DNA from: Streptomyces humidus
Lineage (GTDB): Bacteria; Actinomycetota; Actinomycetes; Streptomycetales; Streptomycetaceae
Assembly: GCF_014649655.1 (NCBI RefSeq)
Contig: NZ_BMTL01000007.1
Coordinates: forward strand, 238,228 to 302,227
DNA length: 64,000 bases
Direction: 5' to 3'
Part shown: positions 33,714-41,103 of the stretch, piece after piece
How the letters are laid out: each line of letters begins with the position of its first letter
How positions within the stretch are numbered: position 1 is the stretch's first letter
Program-made: the position numbers and the translations under genes
Notes under the pieces: generated by a model
Told to the model about the DNA's origin: nothing
What the model saw: only the letters and a program-made list of their open reading frames with translations
Database searches by the model: none

Positions 33714-34652
33714 ATGCCCAAAGACCACGCCCGCAAACGCCGGGCGCGGCGCACTGCACGCAGCGCCGGCTCCTCCTACACCTCGGCCAACGCCGGCACC
33801 CTGCATGCTCATCCCGCCCCGGTGCTGATCACCGTCAGCGGCGCACCGTTCGGTGTGTCCCGCACCGCCGACATGTCTGCCGCTTCCGCGGCCATCGCAG
33901 CCGGACTGGCCGACTGCAAACCCTGCCGGGCGTCCGCCATGGCCCGGCTGATGCTGGGGGACTCACTGGTCCTGGCCGTGCTGGCCGCCTCCCTGCCCCA
34001 GGTGCCGAACCGGGAACTCTCCTCCATCACCTACATCTTCTGCAACGACGTCCAGCCGCACGAATACCCCCCGTACACCTATGACTTCACCGCTGGCCTG
34101 GGAGCAGTCCAGCGCCAGAGCTTCCTCGAGGATCTGGTCGACATCTGGACAGCCCTGATCCCGCATCTGAGCGGGGACACGGGTACCGACCTCACCGCTA
34201 TGATCATCAATCTGACCCCGGCGCCCCCGTTGGACTACCGGGCCGGCCGCACCGGCTTCGTCCCCACACCACAAGGCCCCTTCCCGGCACTCACCCTCAC
34301 CTCACCGGACATGACCGGCAGCATCGAGGACCTCTCCGAACGCTGCGGCTTCCCCCTCTACACGTGGAACACACTGCCCGACGTGATGGACTGGGTCCTG
34401 CAGCAGCACCCCGTGACCCTCCACCCCTGGGGCGTACGCCGAGTCTCCAGGGACGGGCAGAACCTGACTCTGGGCTCTGGCGAGCATCCTGCCGAGGCAA
34501 CCAGCGAATGGACCGACGCGGCCCAACGCGCCGGATCAGTACTGGTGCTGGGCCTGTGGAGCGACGGCTTCGAGTCGCTCATCCACGCCGTGCAGGCACA
34601 GGAGATCTTCACCGTACGGGCACGACTGCAGCCGTCAACGACCCGGGACTAA
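33714..34652 (+). CDS. Orphan protein, paralogue B (Cys motif, basic N-terminus)
   Basis: The product has 312 residues and is clearly related throughout to the product of 24489-25412: KDHARKRRARRTAR at the start, TLHAHPAP, ADCKPC, FLEDLVDIW, GFPLYTW, WVLQQHP and GSVLVLGLW in the same order. Strands and spacing agree. Only the middle (residues 100-140) differs strongly. The gene is convergent with the Gabija pair across a strong hairpin. Keeping both leader and protein suggests a maintained function; what it is remains unknown. Confidence 0.65.
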   Translation: MPKDHARKRRARRTARSAGSSYTSANAGTLHAHPAPVLITVSGAPFGVSRTADMSAASAAIAAGLADCKPCRASAMARLMLGDSLVLAVLAASLPQVPNRELSSITYIFCNDVQPHEYPPYTYDFTAGLGAVQRQSFLEDLVDIWTALIPHLSGDTGTDLTAMIINLTPAPPLDYRAGRTGFVPTPQGPFPALTLTSPDMTGSIEDLSERCGFPLYTWNTLPDVMDWVLQQHPVTLHPWGVRRVSRDGQNLTLGSGEHPAEATSEWTDAAQRAGSVLVLGLWSDGFESLIHAVQAQEIFTVRARLQPSTTRD

Positions 34653-34714
34653 AGAGCCCTGGGGTTCCTCGCAAGAATCTGCCGAAGCAGCGACGGCCCG
34701 GCTGCCGCGAGGCT

Positions 34715-34755
34715 CGTGTTGTCTGCCCCCGCCGCAAGCGGGAACAGACAACACG
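34715..34755. terminator. Bidirectional hairpin terminator
   Basis: CGTGTTGTCTG (34715-34725) and CAGACAACACG (34745-34755) are perfect inverted copies. An inner CCCGC/GCGGG stem extends the structure. It lies between two convergent genes, six bases from the helicase stop, and can end transcription from both sides. Confidence 0.75.
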
Positions 34756-34760
34756 AACGG

Positions 34761-36500
34761 TCATGCGACGCGGACCGGTACCTGGCGCTCGGTCAGCAGC
34801 CGGGCCAGCGCGTCGGTCTCCTGTTCGGGCAGGGCGACGGCGGCCAGGCGGCGGGCGCGGGTGACGGCGACGTACCAGATGCGCAGCACTTCGTCGGTGG
34901 CCGGGTCCGCGGTGGCCCAGCGCTGGACGCTCCCGGCATCGGGCAGCAACAGCAGCACGCCGTCTGCCTGGTCGCCCTTGAGCTGGTGGACGGTGTTCGT
35001 GCGCAAGCCGGTGGCCGCCTGGGGCCGGGAGATCGTGGGCTTTCCGGCGGGGCGGCCTTTGCTGCCTTGCGGAGCGGCCCCGGGCAGGGCGGGCCAGGCC
35101 TTCATGGCCTGCCATACCTGCGGGGCCCATTCCCTGTGGGGCGGGGGCAGGCTGTGCAGGAACGCGAAGGCCGTGCGGTTGACCTGGCCGGCCGAGAGCC
35201 GGTGGGTGGCCATGATGCGGTCGGGACCACCGGTCTCGCCCGGGTACCAGTAGCCGAACAGGACGCGCACGGCGATCGTGCAGGCGCGGGTGAGGTCGTC
35301 GCCGGAGGCGTCCGGGGTGTGGGCGACGGTGCGGGCCCAGGCCAGGCTGGTGATCGTGTTGGTGTTGGGCTTCTCGCGGGTGATGCCCGGCAAGGTGGCG
35401 TACTTGTAGGCGGTCACCAGGCAGTTCTCTGCCGGGACGGTGTACTCCTCGGCGAGCGTGCGGAAGGCGTCGACGATGCCGGTGCCGGTCGGGGCGTGCA
35501 GGTGGCGGCTGCCAGAGGTGGCGAACTGGATGGGCAGCAGCAGGACGGGGATGTCGTCGTCGTCGCGCACGACGGAGGTGTCGGGCGGGCGCTGCCCGGT
35601 GCGCAGGGTGGCCGCCAGGCGGCAGATGACGGGGGAGCTGCGCCAGTTGCCCGTCAGGGGGTGAGCGGTGGGGGACAGCCGTGCCGCGAAGGCGTGAAGT
35701 GCCTGTGGTTCGGCGCCGCGCCAGGCGTAGATGGCCTGGTCCGGATCGCCGACGAGGACGAGCGGCACGCCGGCGTCGTGCAGGAGTTGGAGGATTGCCA
35801 GGTCGGCGGCGGAGCAGTCCTGGGCCTCGTCGACGACGACTTCCGCGAATCGGGAGCGCAGCGGTCCCAGGAGCGCGGTAGCGGCCTCGGGGTTGCGCAG
35901 GTTCCACAGGGCCAGCACCCGCGCTTCGTGCCCGGTGAAGTAGCCCTGTTCGCACCACGCCTTGCGGGTGGCGAAGATCTTCTCCTGCCACGTCTGCTGG
36001 CTGCAGGCACTGGCCTCGATGAGCTGGCGGGTGTCGTAGTCGAGTTTGTCCCAGGCCACCGCCTCGCGCGCCGGGATGGGCGAGGGATCCAGGGTCATGG
36101 GGAAGCGGTGCAGGGAGATCTCCCGGTCCACGCCTTCCACCGGGGCCTTGATGCTCGCCCACGACTCCAGCAGGCGGGGCACGGGCTCGGCCGCACGCCG
36201 CGGCTTGACCAGGAACTCCCACAGGAACGAGTCGAGCGTGCCGATGAAGTGCGGCGCCTGGACCAGGTCGGCGCGGCCAGCCTGGCGGCAGCGGCGGGCC
36301 ATCTGGTCCCGGGCCACCCGCGTGAACGAGATCAGGGCACGTCCCTGCCGCAGCAGCCGACGCGGCGACTGCAAATGCCGGCTGGTGATCACATGCGTCT
36401 TGCCCGCGCCCGGACAGGCCGGCACAAAGGCAGGCGCGGTCACGGCGACGGCGGCCTGTTGCTGCGTCAAGGCGCCGGCCCGCACCGAGGGGGACGTCAC
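34761..36500 (-). CDS. gajB: UvrD-like SF1 helicase, Gabija GajB-like
   Basis: The product has 579 residues with the SF1A helicase motifs in order: Walker A PACPGAGKT near residue 20, FTRVARDQMARRC, VVVDEAQDC (motif II), VGDPDQAIYAWRG (motif III), NWRSSP (motif IV), VHQLKGDQADGV (motif V) and YVAVTRARRLA (motif VI). Its GTG start overlaps the stop of the OLD-family gene by four bases. An OLD ATPase-Toprim gene followed by a UvrD-like gene is the defining pair of Gabija, where GajB senses DNA ends or termini and helps activate GajA. At 579 residues it is somewhat longer than the Bacillus protein. Gene symbol is by analogy. Confidence 0.85.
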   Translation of the reverse strand: MTSPSVRAGALTQQQAAVAVTAPAFVPACPGAGKTHVITSRHLQSPRRLLRQGRALISFTRVARDQMARRCRQAGRADLVQAPHFIGTLDSFLWEFLVKPRRAAEPVPRLLESWASIKAPVEGVDREISLHRFPMTLDPSPIPAREAVAWDKLDYDTRQLIEASACSQQTWQEKIFATRKAWCEQGYFTGHEARVLALWNLRNPEAATALLGPLRSRFAEVVVDEAQDCSAADLAILQLLHDAGVPLVLVGDPDQAIYAWRGAEPQALHAFAARLSPTAHPLTGNWRSSPVICRLAATLRTGQRPPDTSVVRDDDDIPVLLLPIQFATSGSRHLHAPTGTGIVDAFRTLAEEYTVPAENCLVTAYKYATLPGITREKPNTNTITSLAWARTVAHTPDASGDDLTRACTIAVRVLFGYWYPGETGGPDRIMATHRLSAGQVNRTAFAFLHSLPPPHREWAPQVWQAMKAWPALPGAAPQGSKGRPAGKPTISRPQAATGLRTNTVHQLKGDQADGVLLLLPDAGSVQRWATADPATDEVLRIWYVAVTRARRLAAVALPEQETDALARLLTERQVPVRVA

Positions 36501-38377
36501 GGGGTGCTCACCGCCGTGGTGCTGCCCGGGGAGGTGATGAACCGGATGGCGTCCGCCAGGTAGGTGGGCACGGTGAACGCCACCGCCGGGTCGGCCAGCA
36601 CGTCGGCGAGCTCCTGGGCGAACCGCCCCTTGGAGATCTTGGTGCCCTTCGCGAGGTCTCCGTCCGCGCCGGGGAGGGTCCGGCTGGTCTTGGTGACGAA
36701 CAGCTCCCCGAAGGCCAGGGCGGGATCGTCTGTTTCGAGGACGTGGTCCCAGCGGTCCTCCGAGCGCGGTGCGCAGCGGATGAATGCCGCCCGCAATGCG
36801 GGGATGTTGTCGGCCGACCACAGGGCCGGCTCCAGGGTCCGGGGCGCCGCAGCCAGGTGCAGCGTGCCGGGAGAGCCCCAGCGCCGCGGCAGTTCCCGCA
36901 GCGACTGAAGCCGGGAAGGTTCCGGCTGTCCGGGTGCCACATCCGTGTCGGTGATCAGCGCCACCCGCCGGCCCAGACACATGCCGTCGACGGGCGCCAG
37001 CAGCACGCGCAGATAGACCTCGAACCCGACGCCGTCCACGATCACCCGGGTGGTGCCGAAGAACCGTTCCAGCGCCTCGAACGCTTCCCGGGCCGCCTGG
37101 TCGCCGACGCCTTCGCCGGCGGCAAGGACACGCTGGGCCAGCGCGGGCAGCAGCAGGAGTTCCGAGATGCCCTCCACCAGGAGTGCCCGCGAGGTGAACA
37201 GCAGGGCACTTTTCGTGGCGTCCAGGTAGCGGTCCAGATGACGCACCCGGTCCTGGCTCAACTGCAGCCGGGGAATGGGCAGGGGCCGTGCCTGCCAGCC
37301 GTCGGACAGCTCGCCCGGGCACCGGGCCATGACCACCAGATCCTCCACGCTGGCCGCGGCCGATAAAACGGGGGAGTGGGTGGTGACCACCACCTGCAGG
37401 TGCCCCGCCGGCTGAGCCGGGTCGCCGGGCGGTCGGCGGCGCGAGGCCCGCGCCCGCTGCTGCAGATAGCGCAGCAGCAGGGTCTGCAGCTGCGGATGCA
37501 GATGCGCCTCGGGCTCCTCCACCAGCAGCACGGTCAGGTCGGCCTCGGCCGCCGCGTCCAGTTCCGCCATCACCGTGGCGATGAACAGGGTGTTGGCGTA
37601 GCCCAGCCCGGACGCGGACAGGGGAAACGGCTGCGCGGAGGCATCGCCCAACAACACCCGCAGCGACCGGGCGATCGAGGTGAACGTGGGTTCGGCCAGG
37701 GCCAGTTCACTCATCTGGGGATGCGCGCCGACGGTCAGGTCCCGCAGCGGCTCGTTGATCTTCTCGCCGACCCTGGCCACGTCCGGGTCCGCGGCCACCT
37801 TCTTCAGCTCGGTGCCGATCCGTTCCACGAAGGCATCGACCTGCTCGTCGTCCCCCAGCAGCCCGCGGAGAATCATCCGCACCCGGTCGCCGCCGGCCGA
37901 CGCCAGCTCCCGCTCTGCATCGCGCAGCGCAGGCAGGTAGACATGCCGCACGCCACCGCGTGCGGGAGGTTCCCCCGTGACCGGGAGACCCGCGCCCTGC
38001 GCCCAGACGGTGCTGCCGCGCCGCCCGCCCGATTGCGGTGGTGTCCAGGACACCTGCCACCGTGCGGTACGGCTGTCGGGAGCCCCCTTGGGCAGCAGCG
38101 CCTCCAGATACGCGCCGCTGTGTGCCGGGCCGATGCCGGCCAGGTCCAGCTGCAGGCTCGGCCCGCCCAGCGCGGCCGCGGCCTTGAGAACGTCGGATTC
38201 CTCGAAATAGCGCACCCGGCGCCCGTCCAGCGGATCCGTGAGCAGCCGCATCGCATCGATCACGCTGGACTTGCCCGCGTTGTTCTCCCCGACAAGGACC
38301 GTCACTTGCGGCCGCAGCGGGATCCGTACCCGCTCGCACGACCGGAACCGCTCCACCAGCACCTCGGACACGTACAC
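36497..38377 (-). CDS. gajA: OLD-family ATPase-Toprim nuclease, Gabija GajA-like
   Basis: The product has 626 residues from GTG 38377. The N-terminal ABC ATPase shows Walker A GENNAGKS (30-37), a signature-like LSASGLGYAN, Walker B LLVEEPEAHLHP and the switch TTHSPVL. The C-terminal Toprim nuclease shows LLVEGISELLLLPALA (metal Glu) and ITDTDV (DxD). Family knowledge: GajA nicks specific DNA and is held inactive by nucleotides. The gene precedes, and overlaps by four bases, the UvrD-like gene, so the pair is a class 2 OLD/Gabija system. Longer in-frame starts (to 38404) have no better ribosome site. The motifs all look intact. Confidence 0.88.
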   Translation of the reverse strand: MYVSEVLVERFRSCERVRIPLRPQVTVLVGENNAGKSSVIDAMRLLTDPLDGRRVRYFEESDVLKAAAALGGPSLQLDLAGIGPAHSGAYLEALLPKGAPDSRTARWQVSWTPPQSGGRRGSTVWAQGAGLPVTGEPPARGGVRHVYLPALRDAERELASAGGDRVRMILRGLLGDDEQVDAFVERIGTELKKVAADPDVARVGEKINEPLRDLTVGAHPQMSELALAEPTFTSIARSLRVLLGDASAQPFPLSASGLGYANTLFIATVMAELDAAAEADLTVLLVEEPEAHLHPQLQTLLLRYLQQRARASRRRPPGDPAQPAGHLQVVVTTHSPVLSAAASVEDLVVMARCPGELSDGWQARPLPIPRLQLSQDRVRHLDRYLDATKSALLFTSRALLVEGISELLLLPALAQRVLAAGEGVGDQAAREAFEALERFFGTTRVIVDGVGFEVYLRVLLAPVDGMCLGRRVALITDTDVAPGQPEPSRLQSLRELPRRWGSPGTLHLAAAPRTLEPALWSADNIPALRAAFIRCAPRSEDRWDHVLETDDPALAFGELFVTKTSRTLPGADGDLAKGTKISKGRFAQELADVLADPAVAFTVPTYLADAIRFITSPGSTTAVSTP

Positions 38378-38455
38378 CGCCCGCCCCCGTCCCCGACACG
38401 TCACTCTGAGTAATAGCGATCATCGGATAATAGTGGGCATTGTCTGGCGCAGCGT

Positions 38456-38690
38456 TCAGAACTCGTCGTAAACCAAAGCGGTCAGCGCAGATGACGGCCC
38501 GCGCCACAGGAGTGCCAGATGCCGTGGGGCCGGGCCCATCTCCACGTGAGTCGCGGACCGGGCATCCAGGAGGAACGCCACGTACATCACCAGGCGCTGC
38601 AGGTAGTCGTCCCCGGAGCCGATCCGCAACAGCGCCGTGCCTGGTGATGCCCGTCGGCAAGACCACCCTCGCTTCCGGCAGGCCGGGGCT
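38456..38690 (-). pseudogene. Gene remnant ending in VYDEF
   Basis: On the - strand, 38456-38640 reads a coherent stretch (LLRIGSGDDYLQRLVMYVAF, then HLALLWRGPSSALTALVYDEF) ending in TGA. Upstream, the frame degenerates without a start. The stop-proximal bases GCGTTCAGAACTC recur at the stop of the neighbouring gene (near 38759). It is probably the 3' end of a lost gene left at an insertion or deletion edge. Confidence 0.35.
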
Positions 38691-38763
38691 GGTCTGTGGG
38701 GGAAGGCCCGGCCCGGTAGCTGCCCGAGACAGCGGTCACGGGTGCCGTGGGGTGCGCAAGCGT

Positions 38764-39831
38764 TCAGAACTCCTCATCACCGGGCTCCGTCAGCAGTCCG
38801 AACTCCGGCTCGTAGCGCAGCAGGGACTGCACATAGCCGTTGTGGAACTGCCAGCCCTGGCGCAGTACCGTCCTGACCGGCGCGAATGCGAGGTTGCCGA
38901 CCCTCCGGCTGGCGCCGAGCGTGGGAACCGCGGTCTGCCCGGGCTCAAGAGAGGGGATCTCCACGATCAGGCGGTGCCCGAGACCCGGCACATAGACGTG
39001 CCACGGCGCCAACTGCGCCGGCAGGTACCCCGTATAGGGCCGCTCCTCGATGCCCCTTCCGTCCAGCTGGAGCTGGCGGCGCAGGATCTGCGCCAGCTCC
39101 GGCCGGTCGCTGCTGCTGGCCGGGATCACACGGTGCACCGCCCGGGACTCCATACCCGTGCGGCGCAGATGCCCGCAGATGTCCTGGCTGGGGCCCACGG
39201 ACTCGCGGTACACCAGAAGACCGCAGGAGATCGCCATCCACGTGAACAGCAGGGCACGGAACTGCAGGTGCTCCGGGAGCGCGGGGTCATCGGCCTGCAC
39301 CGGCCAGAAGTCGGGCTCGGTGTGGACCTCCTCGTGGAAGGTCAGCCCTCCGTGGATCATCAGCATGCTCGGCTCGGTGATGCTGGCGCGCACACAGGCT
39401 GCCGTATCCGTCCACCAGGACCACCAGGTGCCACCGTCATAGGCGGGCCCCCAGGACACGGCCCGCAGCACAACACCCCTCTCGATGTGCACCGGCGGCT
39501 CTTCCCACACCATCAGCCCGGAGGGTGAGGGCACAATGCTGGCGATCTGGGCGATGCACGGGACGCCTATCAGCCCTGCGACGCTCGCGGCGGCTTCCCG
39601 CGTGATGTAGAACAAGTCCGCTTTGCGCAGCCGGCGGCTTTCCGCGTTGGCCAGGGCGGCGGCCTGATCCTGCACCCGCTCAAGCGCCGCAACGGCGGGC
39701 GGCATCAAGAATGTCACTCCCTCCTGCTGCAGCATGTCCGTCCACGTCTGGGGCGCGTTGTAGTGGAGGAAGTCCAGTGTCTGCAGCCACAGGGCATGCA
39801 CGTCCTGGATGCCGGTCCGGTCCACGCTCAT
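38764..39831 (-). CDS. Orphan protein next to the Tn7-like module
   Basis: The product has 355 residues from ATG 39831. It is helical at the N-terminus (ALWLQTLDFLHYNAPQTWTDML, AALERVQDQAAALANAESRR) and alpha/beta later (GLMVWEEPPVHIERGVVLRA, FHEEVHTEPDFWP). No catalytic motif is recognised. It begins 91 bases after the TnsC-like gene on the same strand and may belong to the transposition operon, like accessory targeting genes of other Tn7-like elements, or be cargo. Confidence 0.6.
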   Translation of the reverse strand: MSVDRTGIQDVHALWLQTLDFLHYNAPQTWTDMLQQEGVTFLMPPAVAALERVQDQAAALANAESRRLRKADLFYITREAAASVAGLIGVPCIAQIASIVPSPSGLMVWEEPPVHIERGVVLRAVSWGPAYDGGTWWSWWTDTAACVRASITEPSMLMIHGGLTFHEEVHTEPDFWPVQADDPALPEHLQFRALLFTWMAISCGLLVYRESVGPSQDICGHLRRTGMESRAVHRVIPASSSDRPELAQILRRQLQLDGRGIEERPYTGYLPAQLAPWHVYVPGLGHRLIVEIPSLEPGQTAVPTLGASRRVGNLAFAPVRTVLRQGWQFHNGYVQSLLRYEPEFGLLTEPGDEEF

Positions 39832-39922
39832 AGTGGGCTCGATCCTGGAGAGGGATGCGGGCGGAAACGGTGCGGGCGCGGGGGCGGTTGTAACCTGTGC
39901 CGCCCGGTGCTCGCGGGCGTGG

Positions 39923-41068
39923 TCAGCGGCTGGGCAGGATCTCTTCCCGGCCGATGCGGATGGCCTGAAGGTGCTCGCGGGTGATGTCCTCGGTGCCGTC
40001 GAGGATCGCGGCGACGGCGGCGCCGCAGATGAGTTGGGACAGGTAGAGGAAGTAGCCGCCGGTCCGGTCATGCAGGTACTGGGCGTGCCGGGTGAGCACG
40101 TCCTTGCTCAGCTTGCGCATGCGCAGGTTCTTCTCGTAACCCTTGAGCACGGCCAGGAAGGGGGCCTGGCCCTCGGCGTCGTCGCTCCAGGGAAGCGGGT
40201 CCACCCAGGTGACCGGCAGCAGGCTGCGCACCTTCTGTTCCTTGGCCACTGCCGCCTTCAGGTCGGCTGGGGTGGCCCCCGGCTGCAGCCGCTGGTGGGC
40301 GGTCCACAGCGCTTCGTCGCGGCGGTCGCAGCCTTTGCGGGCGGCATGGACGATGTCGGTCGCGCCGGTGCCGCAGAAGATGGTGGTGATACCCAGCCGG
40401 GTGCGCAGGAAGTCGAAGTAGTGCAGGATCGGGCCGAGTTGGGCGGGGGAGACCCGCTGGATGTCGTCGACCAGCAGCAGGCGGGTCTGCTTGCGCTCCA
40501 AGACGGTGCGCACGGGCAGGGACAGGTCGGGGATGCGGCGCAGCTGACGGGCTTCCGCCTCGCTCTTGGGCTCGGGTGCCAGAGCAAGGAAGGAAGCGAT
40601 CTCCCATATCCAGTTGAGTTCGTTCTCCGGGTTGTGCGGGACGGTGATGTGCACGACCGGGACCCGGTCGTCGAAGTGCTTTTCGACCCTGCGCTGCAAC
40701 TCCCGGCCGATAAGCCGCAGCAGGTACGTCTTGCCGGTGCCGGCCGGGCCGTCGATCACCATGTCCAGCAGGCCCTCGTACCGGTTGCCGTTGACACCGA
40801 AGGTGCCTCGGGCCCGCAGCAGACAGTCCTTCAGGAACGCGGTGTCGATCATCAACAGATGGCGGTGGTAGTCCACTCGCGGGTCGTCCTCGTCGACGTC
40901 CACGTCCGCGGGAGCGCAGTCCAGCAGGTCGGGTGGATTGAACTCGGTGCGCACATACCGGTCCCAGCCTTCCCAGGAGAAGATCCATGAGGGCAGGGGC
41001 GGCGTGGTGCGCACCAGGTGGGCGATCTCGGCCCGGGCATCGGATGCGGCGGGCACGGTGGTCTTCAT
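39923..41068 (-). CDS. TnsC/TniB-like AAA+ ATPase
   Basis: The product has 381 residues. Walker A is GPAGTGKT (107-114) and Walker B LLLVDDIQRV (Asp201, Asp202). A sensor-like TIFCGTGATD follows, then a helical lid domain. This is the plan of TniB/TnsC regulators, which assemble on target DNA and connect the target selector (TniQ) with the transposase. It lies directly behind the TnsB-like gene, with GAGGAGAGCTGA before the ATG. The ATPase motifs are complete. Confidence 0.82.
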   Translation of the reverse strand: MKTTVPAASDARAEIAHLVRTTPPLPSWIFSWEGWDRYVRTEFNPPDLLDCAPADVDVDEDDPRVDYHRHLLMIDTAFLKDCLLRARGTFGVNGNRYEGLLDMVIDGPAGTGKTYLLRLIGRELQRRVEKHFDDRVPVVHITVPHNPENELNWIWEIASFLALAPEPKSEAEARQLRRIPDLSLPVRTVLERKQTRLLLVDDIQRVSPAQLGPILHYFDFLRTRLGITTIFCGTGATDIVHAARKGCDRRDEALWTAHQRLQPGATPADLKAAVAKEQKVRSLLPVTWVDPLPWSDDAEGQAPFLAVLKGYEKNLRMRKLSKDVLTRHAQYLHDRTGGYFLYLSQLICGAAVAAILDGTEDITREHLQAIRIGREEILPSR

Positions 41069-41103
41069 TCAGCTCTCCTCGGTGGGTGAAGCCAGAGGCG
41101 GGG

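Noticed and set aside
34715..34755. TGTTGTCTG...CAGACAACA as Tn7-like element ends
   Set aside because: The arms are 19 bases apart between convergent genes with an inner stem, so a terminator explains them better.
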